Shown: positions 42,279-51,901, counted from the stretch's first letter. The stretch: 64,000 nucleotides of DNA from Paenibacillus foliorum (GCF_013141765.1 NZ_WHOD01000070.1:124001-188000), one strand, 5' to 3'. Numbers and translations are program-made. Notes: generated by a model from the letters alone, not told the origin.

Positions 42279-43889
42279 TTACTTGACTATAATCGTAGCT
42301 GTCATTCCGCCCTTATGTGGAAGACAGTAGTAAGTATATACACCCGGTTTAGTGATCGTGATGGATTCAGATTCTCCCTTGCTGAGCAGCTTCGTTTCAA
42401 ACACAGGCGTACCATCCTCCTTCAATAAATCGGACACCGCATTGTGCATGACTAGATCGTTATTTGTAAAAGTAATCGTTGAACCGGCTTCGACAGTCAG
42501 TTCCTTTTGGGAGAATGCAAATTTAGCCATTTCAATTGAATACGTTTTAGCCTCAACCTTTGGTGCAGGTTTGGCAGCTGCAGTCGGATCAATAACATAC
42601 CACACCTTGCCCACATCTTGCCCTTTTACCTCGCCTGGCTTGGTGTCCTTAACATAATAATATAACGGCCAGCCTTGGTATGTAGTTTGCTTCGTACCGT
42701 CTTCACGAGTGATGGTTGCGAAATCAGCTGCTTTCAAGTCACCCATTACAGGCAAATGTTCCGTATAGAAGATCGGCCAGTTAACTTCACAGTTGCCTTT
42801 ACAAACGCTCAAATTCGTTGAGTCCTTCGTATACAAATACAGCGCCATACCTCTGGAGTCTGCAATATATTTACCTAGACCTTCTTGACTGGCAACTGTA
42901 ACAGCAGAATGATTCAGGACCATCCAAACTTGGTTAACACCCTGCCCTTTTACGTCACCAGCTTTCTCGTCTTTAGCAAAATAATAAAGCGGCCAGCCTT
43001 GGTACGTAGTCTGCTTCTTGCCATCCTCGCGCACAATCGTCTTGAAATCAGCAGCTTTCAACTCGCTTGGAACTTGGATACTCTCCGAATAATAAACCGG
43101 CCAGTTTGTTACACACTGGTCTTTACAAGTACTGACATCCGGTGTGTCCTTCATGAACATATACAACGTTTTGCCGGCGCCATCTACCAAATACGAACCA
43201 AGCGCAGCATCTGTTGCAATACGGATTGACGCATACTGTGCACCTGCGGCTTTAGCAGCATCAACGACCTTTTGTTCGACCAATGTATCGAGAAGCGTTT
43301 TGCTGCCTCCCTTTACTTTTACTTTCAAAGCTTCAACGGTTGCCGTTGCAATATGCCCGTTACGCAGCGAACCAGCGTTGGCTACTTGTGACAATCCTAA
43401 GCCACCTGAAAAGGAAACTGTCTTGTCATATGTAAAATCGCTATCCTGTTTGTAGCCTAATGATTCTAGCAGCACTTTATAGTATTGCTGTGCCGTTATT
43501 TGCCCAGCAGGCTCGAACTTGCCGTTGCCTGTACCGGACCAACCTAGCTGCGGATTCGCTTTTAAATACGCGAGAATCGCTTTGTTGCCGTCACTAACCA
43601 AACCAGCGTCAGTGAAGTTTTCTTTGCCAGTGAAGCTAGCAGCGGTCGCTTCCAGTCCTTTTAGACGAAGAAACAAAATAGCTGCCTGCAGCCTTGTAGT
43701 CGATTTTGCCAAATAGGCGTCACTAACACCGCTTCCATCACCTTGCAGCACGCCTAAATCTGCGACAATCTGTACATCCGTTTTAACTTTGCTTGGAGCT
43801 GGCGCTTCCGCCGCCCATGCTGGGAATGCGCTGCCGAGCATAAATGCACCCGCAAGCAACCATGCTGCTGCTTTACTTCTTTTTCCCAT
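42279..43889 (-). CDS. Exported protein with SLH-like region, two Yx(FWY)xxD domains and a C-terminal cupredoxin
   Basis: A 536-residue exported protein. A signal peptide (1-27) and a degenerate SLH-like region (about 35-200, TDVQIVADLGVLQGDG...KFEPAGQITAQQYYKVLLESLGY) come first. Two tandem copies of the COG4315-type domain (about 222-328 and 331-435) follow, each with LYMFMKD/LYLYTKD-type motifs, a CxxxC pair (C255/C259, C363/C367) before NWP, and the TTYQGWPLYY block. Residues 448-536 are a plastocyanin-like cupredoxin with copper ligands H482 (LVMHNAVSD), C522, H525 and M529 (YCLPHKGGM). GGGAGG precedes the ATG. The copper site suggests electron transfer or copper handling at the cell surface. 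Confidence 0.88.
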   Translation of the reverse strand: MGKRSKAAAWLLAGAFMLGSAFPAWAAEAPAPSKVKTDVQIVADLGVLQGDGSGVSDAYLAKSTTRLQAAILFLRLKGLEATAASFTGKENFTDAGLVSDGNKAILAYLKANPQLGWSGTGNGKFEPAGQITAQQYYKVLLESLGYKQDSDFTYDKTVSFSGGLGLSQVANAGSLRNGHIATATVEALKVKVKGGSKTLLDTLVEQKVVDAAKAAGAQYASIRIATDAALGSYLVDGAGKTLYMFMKDTPDVSTCKDQCVTNWPVYYSESIQVPSELKAADFKTIVREDGKKQTTYQGWPLYYFAKDEKAGDVKGQGVNQVWMVLNHSAVTVASQEGLGKYIADSRGMALYLYTKDSTNLSVCKGNCEVNWPIFYTEHLPVMGDLKAADFATITREDGTKQTTYQGWPLYYYVKDTKPGEVKGQDVGKVWYVIDPTAAAKPAPKVEAKTYSIEMAKFAFSQKELTVEAGSTITFTNNDLVMHNAVSDLLKEDGTPVFETKLLSKGESESITITKPGVYTYYCLPHKGGMTATIIVK

Positions 43890-43954
43890 ACAATTTCATA
43901 CCTCCCAAGAATAATAAAATTAAGTTCAATTAATCTACTCATCTCAGGAAACGT

Positions 43955-43973
43955 AACCATTTATGAAATGGTT
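43955..43973. promoter_or_regulatory. Palindrome upstream of the cupredoxin gene
   Basis: AACCATTT-ATG-AAATGGTT is a perfect 8-3-8 inverted repeat centred about 75 bp before the start codon, next to ACGTTTCC on the coding strand. It may be an operator or part of an ECF promoter region. Confidence 0.4.
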
Positions 43974-44077
43974 TTATCGTAGGTAAAATATATTCTCTGC
44001 AAGTTTACATTTTTTTGCGAATAAATAGGAGAGGTGTTTTGAAATTTACTGAAACCCTAGTGTGATGAGCATTGGAA

Positions 44078-44116
44078 AAAGAGCCCTTTGTGGTGATAAA
44101 CCACACAAGGCTCTTT
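44078..44116 (-). terminator. Terminator of the tRNA operon
   Basis: On the minus strand AAAGAGCC...GGCTCTTT with inner TTGTGTGG/CCACAAAG, followed by T's, downstream of tRNA-Leu. Confidence 0.85.
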
Positions 44117-44166
44117 AGGTATGTTTTGTTTAGATGTACCTTTACTAGAAGAGTAAAGGTTTGTAA

Positions 44167-44251
44167 TGCCGAAGGCGGGACTCGAACCCGCACGATAGTC
44201 ACCTACCGCAGGATTTTAAGTCCTGTGCGTCTGCCATTCCGCCACTTCGGC
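44167..44251 (-). tRNA. tRNA-Leu (TAA)
   Basis: Acceptor GCCGAAG/CTTCGGC, anticodon stem CAGGA/TCCTG with loop CTTAAAA (anticodon TAA), and a long variable arm typical of class II tRNAs. The discriminator is A. It is the last gene of a three-tRNA operon. Confidence 0.93.
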
Positions 44252-44342
44252 AAAGGCTTAACTTGATAACCAACCGCTGTCAAAACTTCACGTTTGTATA
44301 GGATAAGTCCATACAATTAATAGTTCAAGGGATTTGGGGTTA

Positions 44343-44416
44343 TGGGCCCTGAGGGACTCGAACCCCCGACCAATCGGTTATGAGCCGACCGCTCTAACCA
44401 ACTGAGCTAAGGGCCC
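44343..44416 (-). tRNA. tRNA with CAT anticodon, probably tRNA-Ile2 (lysidine type)
   Basis: Acceptor GGGCCCT/AGGGCCC and loop CTCATAA give anticodon CAT. The body (CCCTTAGCTCAG, acceptor-D junction) resembles tRNA-Ile(CAT), which needs TilS modification, more than elongator tRNA-Met. The choice between them is not certain. Confidence 0.85.
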
Positions 44417-44422
44417 TTGATG

Positions 44423-44502
<80 letters not shown>

Positions 44503-44539
44503 TTAGTTGGTTGGTTAGCCTGTCTTAGCGACGAGACTT

Positions 44540-44569
44540 ATTGTACAACAGATGAAAAAGAAAAGTCAA
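44540..44569 (-). promoter_or_regulatory. Promoter of the three-tRNA operon
   Basis: On the minus strand: TTGACT (44569-44564), 18-bp spacer, TACAAT (44545-44540), about 38 bp before tRNA-fMet. Confidence 0.8.
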
Positions 44570-44589
44570 GGAAAAATTTTCACATCCAT

Positions 44590-44754
44590 TTAAACAAAAT
44601 ATCGTACGCCAAAACGACCCTTTTTCGAACGGAATACTTCAACCTCTCTGGGGCATTCGTAGCCGTAAATCCACCAATCCTCTTCCATCCTTTTAGCCAA
44701 GCACCCAGCTTGAAACTTACTCTCGTATAATTTGACCCAATAAATCCAATTCAT
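44590..44754 (-). CDS. Small hypothetical protein (54 aa)
   Basis: A 54-codon gene preceded by GGAG nine bases before the ATG at 44754. It starts MNWIYWVKLYESKFQAGCLA and is rich in aromatic and charged residues (EEDWWIYGYECPREVEVFRSKKGRFGVRYF). The composition resembles short beta-rich Bacillus proteins; no family is recognised. It sits just upstream of the tRNA promoter. Confidence 0.6.
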   Translation of the reverse strand: MNWIYWVKLYESKFQAGCLAKRMEEDWWIYGYECPREVEVFRSKKGRFGVRYFV

Positions 44755-44817
44755 AAGACTTCACTCCACTTTATAAAATGTTTTTACTGCTTATGGGGCA
44801 TATGGTTAGCATAACCA

Positions 44818-44854
44818 AAAAGAAGACTCCTTATATGAGAAGGAGTCTTCTTTT
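44818..44854. terminator. Terminator hairpin
   Basis: A perfect 15-bp stem, AAAAGAAGACTCCTT / AAGGAGTCTTCTTTT, with a seven-base loop, between the 54-aa gene and yjcG. Which transcript it ends is unclear, since the adjoining genes diverge from it. Confidence 0.8.
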
Positions 44855-45109
44855 ATTAAAAAACGCACAAATTTATCTAGAATCATAAAGCTAAACAAAG
44901 ATATTATTAATCCCGTATTAAATCCCCTCTTGGATGGGTGATTAATCAAAGGTATAATATTACATAAGATATGCACATGCTTACGTTAATACATGATCCA
45001 TGTATGATGAAAAATCAGCACGTGCTTTCGATTCGAATGAGTACTAAGGCTTATGTATTTTCATCTCGGTTTAAGCCCGTTAGGGCATTTTGTTCAGGAG
45101 GTGATCCGT

Positions 45110-45622
45110 ATGGTATATGGAATAGCAGTCTTTCCGCCAGATGAAATCAAAGAATTTGCGAATCATTACCGAAGAAGATATGACCCACAATTTTCAGTGA
45201 TCGATCCACATTTGACACTTCGTGCACGTGAGGACTGGACAGAAGAACAATTGAATAATGTGATCAATCATTTGGAGCATGTTACGGCAACCATTAAGCC
45301 TCTAAAGCTTCATTTCAACCGGTTTTCCACCTTCTTTCCGGTTAGCAATGTAATCTACTTGGCTTTAACTGACCCAGAACCCATGAAAGCTTTATACAAC
45401 ATCGTATGCAGCGGTGTTCTGGAAGAAACGAACAAACCTTACGCCTTCACACCCCATTTGACGATAGCTCAAGATCTGGACGATGACGAGCTTCACGATG
45501 TGTTTGCCAGCCTTAGACCTCAATCCTTGGACATGGGCTGTACCATCGACCGTATAGAGCTTTTAATGCTGTCAGATAATGGTTTGTGGCAGGCATTGAA
45601 TACATTTACTTTGCAGGTTTAA
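45110..45622 (+). CDS. yjcG: YjcG, 2H phosphoesterase (2'-5' RNA ligase-like)
   Basis: A product of 170 residues; AGGAGGTGATC is an ideal site for the ATG at 45110. The two HxT/Sx signatures of 2H phosphoesterases are present: PHLTLR near residue 35 and PHLTIAQ near residue 120. The overall pattern matches Bacillus YjcG. The family hydrolyses or forms cyclic phosphodiester bonds in RNA or nucleotides; the natural substrate of YjcG is not established. Confidence 0.88.
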   Translation: MVYGIAVFPPDEIKEFANHYRRRYDPQFSVIDPHLTLRAREDWTEEQLNNVINHLEHVTATIKPLKLHFNRFSTFFPVSNVIYLALTDPEPMKALYNIVCSGVLEETNKPYAFTPHLTIAQDLDDDELHDVFASLRPQSLDMGCTIDRIELLMLSDNGLWQALNTFTLQV

Positions 45623-45661
45623 ATCAATCCTAAGCACTCGTGATATGACTTCAGACTACAT

Positions 45662-45715
45662 GTCATCTAAGCAAAGAAGCCGGCCCTCAAGGGCCGGCTT
45701 CTTTGCTTAGATGAC
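45662..45715. terminator. Very long perfect hairpin between converging genes
   Basis: A 25-bp perfect inverted repeat with loop TCAA; the inner part is GAAGCCGGCCC-TCAA-GGGCCGGCTTC. It separates yjcG (+) from the secreted repeat protein (-). It has no strong U-run, so it is atypical as a plain terminator. Confidence 0.7.
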
Positions 45716-45740
45716 TATTAATTTCGGATAAGAGCAGAGA

Positions 45741-47474
45741 CTATTGTGTAAACACTCCGAGCAACCGTTTAGAGTTCCCAGCAGGTGTCGTGAAGCTTTC
45801 ATACAGCTTAATAGTAAGCGGACGTTCCAGCTGATCCGAAGTTGCGTCAAGCATAATATTATTTTCACCTGATATTAGACGGTTAGCGCCAATAAAGCTA
45901 ATTTGCTGCGTCCCTATCAGATTATTCGTAGAATTGTAAATCTCCAGCTGAAGCTTGGAGAAGCTTGCATCTACCTGAATTTGCTCGACTCTTTTCATTT
46001 CCAGATCAAATCTGGCTTTATAGGAATAAGTCAAATCTCCTTTGCGGTTATACATGGGTGAAACCGTCCAATAATTGACTTTCGCATCAAACGGATACAC
46101 ACTAAACTTCTCATTCGTATCCATCTGTTGCAGATTGATTCCATAAGCCGCGATTGATGTTTTGTATGGCGCTGCTTTTTGCGTATCATTAACTCTAATA
46201 ACTAAACCGGTACCCTTTTCAGAAGAGGGTAGTGTATAAGCATAGTTGATAACCAATCCAGAATTTGGCAAGATACGCTGAGTTGTAATACTTTGGCGGT
46301 TACCTGTATACGTATACCCATCTGAGCTTATCAGATCGGTTTGAAACACAGGAACAGCTATCGGCAGATCGCTCTTATTAAAGAGCCTGAACTTAGCAGT
46401 CACACTCTTGGAGCCTTCATCTTCATTATCATTCATATGAAATTCAACTACCGAAACATTCAAATTTGGGTGAATTAACTGACTCAATGCATCAAACTTC
46501 ATCGTTTCGCCCATTTGATAAGATGAATAAACAGCGGATGCCGAAGCATTAGGCAGAAGAATGTTCAATCTACCTACATTGTACTTGACTGTATCGGGCT
46601 GTCCCCCCTGACCGCCATTCGATTGCGAGAACTGTTCGGGTGTCAGTACATTGATGCTGGACAATACCGTGTCATTATCCGTGGGAACAGCATAGTGAAC
46701 ATATTTTTGCTCATTAGCCTCAAGGATAATCTGGTCTTGTTCAATTTTTTTACCGGAGTAGGATTGGCTATCCGTCTTACCATCAATTACAAATTCAGGC
46801 ATTGTTTCGCGCTGTTGAGTCGGATTTGTTACGAGCAATTGAACGACTTGAACCGTTCCCTTATCCGTCACTTCCTTCTCAATGCTTACCGGCTGATATT
46901 GAAGGGGCGAAAGCAAGGATGGAACCGTAAACGATTCGCCCCACTTCTTTACAGCTGCTGGATTCGTAATCGGCATATCACTGCCCTTCCAAGCTTCGCC
47001 ACTAATGGGCACCGCTAGCATTAAGGTTTCTTTCTTCGGATATACATAATAGTCTACATCAGTCCAGTTCACCTCAGATAGGGTCACTGAATCCGTACGA
47101 TCAATATCACTCAGGTAACTTAGCTCTGTATTAGTCTTAGGCTGTATTGACTTTGGATTCGAGGCGCTTGCTTGCAAAGTATATTCAACGCCTTCATTCG
47201 TTTTTACACGTACTTCATATTCCGGTACGCGAGAGATCGACGTACCATTATTCTTCATTCTTACAATAACGCCAATTCTTGTTCCTCCCAGTACATGCTC
47301 ATTCAAAACACTCTTAAGCTCCACGCTCAAAATATCATTCAGTTGATAATTTGCACTTGCTAGCACTTCAGCAGACGTGTCTACCGGTTCTGCTGCAATG
47401 GCTGCATAGCTTGATGTCATGAGTGAGGCAGATAAAACTACAGACGTTACTGTCTTTTTCCAATTTATTTTCAC
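45741..47474 (-). CDS. Large secreted beta-repeat protein, last gene of the RND operon
   Basis: A 577-residue exported protein with a signal peptide (1-28, ending AIAA). The rest is built of about four Ig-like beta units of some 110 residues, with recurring patterns such as MKNNGTSISRVPEYEVRVKTNEGVEY and FNKSDLPIAVPVFQTDLISSDGYTY. The C-terminus (LTIKLYESFTTPAG...KRLLGVF) resembles that of the 721-residue protein at 52726-54891. It has no anchor or catalytic motif. It starts 25 bp after the adaptor gene, so it should work with that exporter, perhaps as a cargo, an extracellular extension or a sensor. I recognise no named family. Confidence 0.75.
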   Translation of the reverse strand: MKINWKKTVTSVVLSASLMTSSYAAIAAEPVDTSAEVLASANYQLNDILSVELKSVLNEHVLGGTRIGVIVRMKNNGTSISRVPEYEVRVKTNEGVEYTLQASASNPKSIQPKTNTELSYLSDIDRTDSVTLSEVNWTDVDYYVYPKKETLMLAVPISGEAWKGSDMPITNPAAVKKWGESFTVPSLLSPLQYQPVSIEKEVTDKGTVQVVQLLVTNPTQQRETMPEFVIDGKTDSQSYSGKKIEQDQIILEANEQKYVHYAVPTDNDTVLSSINVLTPEQFSQSNGGQGGQPDTVKYNVGRLNILLPNASASAVYSSYQMGETMKFDALSQLIHPNLNVSVVEFHMNDNEDEGSKSVTAKFRLFNKSDLPIAVPVFQTDLISSDGYTYTGNRQSITTQRILPNSGLVINYAYTLPSSEKGTGLVIRVNDTQKAAPYKTSIAAYGINLQQMDTNEKFSVYPFDAKVNYWTVSPMYNRKGDLTYSYKARFDLEMKRVEQIQVDASFSKLQLEIYNSTNNLIGTQQISFIGANRLISGENNIMLDATSDQLERPLTIKLYESFTTPAGNSKRLLGVFTQ

Positions 47475-47499
47475 TTGTTTCTCCTCCAGTTAGTAGAAA

Positions 47500-48750
47500 T
47501 TATTTCGCTAATTGTACCTTTTCTTTGTCTTTCAGCTGATTCTGACCCGATATGATTAGCTGCTCCCCTTCCTTAACCCCGGAGAGCACCTCCTGATTCG
47601 TTTCATTCAAGCGTCCAAGCTGTACCTTGCGCTTCTCCGCAATATCGCCTACAAGCACGAATACGAAAGTATCCCCGCCTTCTCGCACCACACTAAGCGT
47701 TGGTACTGTAACGACCACTTCATCCTTCTCTTCGGTCAATAAAAGCTGAACCTTAGTGCCTGGTTTAAGCTTCGTATCAGCATTGGGTACTTGCAGCTCC
47801 AGTGAATAAGATTTAGATTGAGTGCTCATGACATTCGCTAAATAGCTGACCTGTCCTTTGAGCTTTTCTGAACTGCCGGGAATATAAAAGCTAAGCTCGT
47901 TCTTGCCGCGAACGAGTGCAGCAGACGTTTCAGTTAATTCGGCTTTAATTTTAATAGGGTCTAATTGTTGAACTTGAGCAGCTCTAAACCCACCGGACAA
48001 ACTCATACCTACCTCAATAGGGAGCTCAGTTAACACACCACTAACGGGTGCTTTAAGCTCCAGATTGTCTAACGTACGATCGGCCTCGCGAACCGAAAGG
48101 TTAGAGGACTCCATTTGAGTTTCCAGTTGGGATAAGGAATTAGTTGTCTCCAAGGTGTTCAGCTTATTTTTGGCGCTTTCCAAATCTAACTTGATATTGT
48201 TAAACTGCGTTTCAATTTGATCCAATTGGAATTTAGTAATAAGCCCCAAATCATAATCATTGCGCGCTTTGCTATAACTCTTATCCGCGTCTTTGACAGC
48301 CGTCTCTGTTTTGGTCACTGCATTTTGGAAATCAACCTTGGAGTTGGCCAAATCTTCCTTGGCTTTTGTCAATTGCTGTGAGGCACTTTTTACTCCGAGG
48401 ACACCTCTTTGCTTTTGTAAAGCCACATCAGTAGGGTCTAACTTTACTATAATTTCGCCCTTCTGTACGGTATCTCCGCGCTTCTTATAAATTTCCAGCA
48501 CATCGCCATTCACTTTCGTTACTATGTCCATGGAGATTGAAGAAACAACGTCCGCAACTTGCTCCTGTGGATCTCCTATTGTCTTCTTAGAAACCTTATC
48601 TACCTTTACTACTTTTAAGGCTACTTCCGCAGCATTGGGTTGGGGTTTGGCAGCTGGACTGGTGCAGCCTGCTAGTAGAGCTGCGCTCAAGGCAACGGCT
48701 CCCACCACTTTCGTGCTATGTTTTACTGATTTCATGAGTTTCAAGTTCAT
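47500..48750 (-). CDS. RND/ABC efflux membrane-fusion adaptor lipoprotein (HlyD/MFP family)
   Basis: A 416-residue lipoprotein (lipobox LAGC). Domains: barrel-sandwich lipoyl halves (VVSSISMDIVTKVNGDVLEIYKKRGDTVQKGEIIVKLD and LKAPVSGVLTELPIEVGMSL) around a long coiled-coil hairpin (about 120-220), then a beta-barrel and membrane-proximal domain (VPTLSVVREGGDTFVFVLVG). AAGGAG precedes the ATG. It follows the RND permease by 37 bp. In a monoderm cell it probably acts as an extracytoplasmic adaptor on the outer face of the membrane. Confidence 0.9.
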   Translation of the reverse strand: MNLKLMKSVKHSTKVVGAVALSAALLAGCTSPAAKPQPNAAEVALKVVKVDKVSKKTIGDPQEQVADVVSSISMDIVTKVNGDVLEIYKKRGDTVQKGEIIVKLDPTDVALQKQRGVLGVKSASQQLTKAKEDLANSKVDFQNAVTKTETAVKDADKSYSKARNDYDLGLITKFQLDQIETQFNNIKLDLESAKNKLNTLETTNSLSQLETQMESSNLSVREADRTLDNLELKAPVSGVLTELPIEVGMSLSGGFRAAQVQQLDPIKIKAELTETSAALVRGKNELSFYIPGSSEKLKGQVSYLANVMSTQSKSYSLELQVPNADTKLKPGTKVQLLLTEEKDEVVVTVPTLSVVREGGDTFVFVLVGDIAEKRKVQLGRLNETNQEVLSGVKEGEQLIISGQNQLKDKEKVQLAK

Positions 48751-48787
48751 TTGCCGATTCTCCTTTTCCTTATATCCCTAATAGTTA

Positions 48788-51700
48788 TTAGTGTGTAGCT
48801 GGGGTAGATTGGGATGCAGAATCCGTATCTACTAGTTTCTTCTTGTTGAATAGCCGTCCTGCTCTGCGTTTTAATCCCTCAATTAATTCATATACAATCG
48901 GTACAACAAGCAAAGTAAGGAATGTTGAAGTGGTCAAGCCACCGATAACTACAACTGCCAAGCCCTTCGAAATGATAGTACCTTTGGACAACCCAAGTCC
49001 TAGTGGTGTAAGGGCTAGAACGGTAGCACCAGCCGTCATTATGATCGGTCTTAGACGAGTCATTCCTGCTTCCACTAAAGCATCGCGTACGCTGTAATTA
49101 GCTTCACGCAGCTGCTGTACACGGTCTACAAGTACAATCGCATTCGTTACGACAACCCCTATAAGCATCAAGAAGCCGATCAAGGATGTGATGTTAATCG
49201 ATTCTCCGGTGAATAAAAGCCCGAACAAGCCACCGATTGCGGCAAGAGGAAGCGAGAATAATATCGCGAATGGCGCGCTCGCATTACCAAATGCAAGCAC
49301 CATAACTAGATACACGATAAAAATGGATGCTCCCATGGCAATAAACATCTCACCAAAGCTCTTCTGAATATCGTCCGTTACCCCTTTTACCTCAGTACGT
49401 ACGCCAGCAGGAAGCTCTATAGTTTTCAGTGCATCTCCTACCTTCTGACTGATGCCCCCCTTATCGGGATTATCAATTTTGGCTGTTACACTGACGATCT
49501 GCTCTTGAGCTTCACGACCAATAGCAACTGGCGCATCGATTTGGCGTATTTTTGCAATATCGTTAATGGATATCGTCAAGCCAGTCGCCGTTTTAATCGT
49601 GAACTGACCCACCTTTTCAAGGGAATCTTTAAACCGGGAGTCCAGCATTACCTTGGTTTCGTAAGTAATATTATCGAACTTCAGGTCTCCGATTTCTTCT
49701 TCAGCCAACCAACTACGCACGGTTTCCATGATTTGAGGTGAGCTTAAGCCATACATTCTAGCTTTATTCTGATCAACCGTAATTTCCACTTCCGTCTTGG
49801 ATTCACTGAGACTGTCTTTAATGTCAATCAGCTCAGGGAACTCTTTCATTTTCTCTCTTACTGCTTGCGCACCTAGTTTTAATAGGTTAAGGTCCTCACC
49901 TTTTAAGGCGTAAGAGAAATCTGCTCCTCCAGATGGAGGGCCTCCAGAAAGCAGCATTACTTCTACCTCGGCACTTTTTGGAACTGCATATTCGATCATT
50001 ACTTTTAAATCTTTAACAACCTGCTTAGCATCTGATGCTTTGGAAACCTCCGAAAAGAACTGAGTACGGTATGGAATTCGATCTGAACCGCCATTGTATC
50101 CAGTCAATGATTCAATATATACAAAGGTTGGTTTCCCAGCAGGATCCTTTAAATCTCGCATCATAGCTTCAACTTCTTTTACCTTTGCATCCATCGTTTC
50201 CAATTTGGTTTCACGAGGCATCTTGATAGTAACCTGCATTAATTTATCTGCTTCGCTCTCCGGCATAAAGCCTACCGCCAAATTAGGAATGGTAACGACT
50301 ATCGTGATTATAAACATGAGAAGTGCAAGCAGCAGTGTTTTAATCCGGTTTCTAAGCGACCAGTGCAACGCTTTTTTATAAGTTAATGCCATTTTCCCTA
50401 CATGATTTTCATCGTGATGCGGGATTTTTTTGCTGTTCATTACCAACAGCTTAGCTAGCATAGGAATTACGGTTAAAGCCACAATCAATGAAGACATCAA
50501 GGCACAAACCAAAGTGATCGCGAACGGCCGGAACACTTCTCCGAGCACACCGCTTACCATCGCAATTGGCGCGAATACACCTACCGTTGTAATAGTAGAC
50601 GATGTAATCGCTGAGGCCACCTGCTTTGTCGCTAGCTTGATGACAGATTCATTGCGATCCTGCGCTTTGAGCAGCTGGCTGTATATATTCTCAATAACAA
50701 CAATACTATCGTCTACGACCCGACCTACAGCAATCGCCATGCCGCCCAAGGTCATAATGTTTAAGGAAATATTAAGTGGAGCCATTAACAATAGCGTTGT
50801 TAAAATAGATAAGGGAATAGAGACCAACACGATCAAAGTCATTCGAATATTTCTTAAAAAAAGTAAAATCATAACGGAAGCCAGAATAGCTCCGAGCGAT
50901 CCTTCCTGTAACATCCCGCGAACCGAATCTTTAACGTCGACGGCAGAGTTGTAAATGGTATGGAAAGTGATATTAGGATAATCTATCTTCCATTGTGCCA
51001 TTAAACGGTCAGCATCATCGGCAAATTGTACGGCATTAGCATTTTTCGTTTTAAATAAATGAATGCCAATCGCCGGCTTGCCATCCAACCTTGAAATAAA
51101 GGTTGATTCTTGAATCGCTTCTATTTTAGCAAACTGCTTCAGAAGTAAAGTGTCGCCTGATGGTGCGCTGATCTTCATATTTTCCAAATTGTAAATCGTG
51201 TTAAGCTCCGTTTTTACACGAACCATCTGTGTATTTCCGCTAAAATCAACGGATCCTGTTGGACTGGACATCAATGCGGCTTTTATACTGTTGGCAACCT
51301 GCGCCGGTGTAAGATCATAGTTGTTAATTGAGTTAGCATCGAGCTTTAAAGTTAGTACTGCTTCCTGATTCCCGATGGAATCTACATGGTCAATTCCCTT
51401 GATGCTATTAAAGCCTGGTAAAATAACATCCTTATATACCTTATCGAGATCATTCTGGTTCATCCCGTTGTTAGCATAAGCCGACAAATAATAGACCGGC
51501 TCAGATGCAAAACCCATAGTAGCCACTTTGGGCTTCTCGGAGCTTTGCGGCAGCTTAACGTTGGATATCAAGCTTTCAACATCTTTTTTTACATCATCAG
51601 GCTTCTTGTCTTGCTCGAGCTCAATAATCACCTGCGAAAAGTTGTCACTTGAATTAGACGATAATTTCTTAATCCCTTCCAAACTGGCAATCGCTTTTTC

Positions 51701-51901
51701 AAGCGGCTTTGTTACGTCCTCCAGCACATCTTTAGGCGGCGCTGTATATTGGGTCGTAACGATGACAACCGGGAACGTAATGTCCGGCATACTTTCCATC
51801 TTGAGCGTGGTCGCTGCATAGGTTCCGCCTCCAAACAGCAGCAGAATCAAAATGATAACAGCTGCGACGTTTTTCATCGAAAACTCAGTTAACTTATTCA
51901 T
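48788..51901 (-). CDS. RND-family efflux permease (AcrB/SwrC type)
   Basis: A 1037-residue RND transporter with 12 helices and two large extracytoplasmic loops. Signatures are the N-terminal FSMKNVAAVIILILLLFGGG, the proton-relay motif GRVVDDSIVVIENIY in helix 4, and LIGVVVTNAIVLVDRVQQLR in the second half. It is similar in layout to Bacillus SwrC, which exports surfactin-type lipopeptides, but substrate similarity is only a guess. It uses the proton gradient. It is encoded between a GbsR/MarR regulator and the adaptor lipoprotein. Confidence 0.93.
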   Translation of the reverse strand: MNKLTEFSMKNVAAVIILILLLFGGGTYAATTLKMESMPDITFPVVIVTTQYTAPPKDVLEDVTKPLEKAIASLEGIKKLSSNSSDNFSQVIIELEQDKKPDDVKKDVESLISNVKLPQSSEKPKVATMGFASEPVYYLSAYANNGMNQNDLDKVYKDVILPGFNSIKGIDHVDSIGNQEAVLTLKLDANSINNYDLTPAQVANSIKAALMSSPTGSVDFSGNTQMVRVKTELNTIYNLENMKISAPSGDTLLLKQFAKIEAIQESTFISRLDGKPAIGIHLFKTKNANAVQFADDADRLMAQWKIDYPNITFHTIYNSAVDVKDSVRGMLQEGSLGAILASVMILLFLRNIRMTLIVLVSIPLSILTTLLLMAPLNISLNIMTLGGMAIAVGRVVDDSIVVIENIYSQLLKAQDRNESVIKLATKQVASAITSSTITTVGVFAPIAMVSGVLGEVFRPFAITLVCALMSSLIVALTVIPMLAKLLVMNSKKIPHHDENHVGKMALTYKKALHWSLRNRIKTLLLALLMFIITIVVTIPNLAVGFMPESEADKLMQVTIKMPRETKLETMDAKVKEVEAMMRDLKDPAGKPTFVYIESLTGYNGGSDRIPYRTQFFSEVSKASDAKQVVKDLKVMIEYAVPKSAEVEVMLLSGGPPSGGADFSYALKGEDLNLLKLGAQAVREKMKEFPELIDIKDSLSESKTEVEITVDQNKARMYGLSSPQIMETVRSWLAEEEIGDLKFDNITYETKVMLDSRFKDSLEKVGQFTIKTATGLTISINDIAKIRQIDAPVAIGREAQEQIVSVTAKIDNPDKGGISQKVGDALKTIELPAGVRTEVKGVTDDIQKSFGEMFIAMGASIFIVYLVMVLAFGNASAPFAILFSLPLAAIGGLFGLLFTGESINITSLIGFLMLIGVVVTNAIVLVDRVQQLREANYSVRDALVEAGMTRLRPIIMTAGATVLALTPLGLGLSKGTIISKGLAVVVIGGLTTSTFLTLLVVPIVYELIEGLKRRAGRLFNKKKLVDTDSASQSTPATH

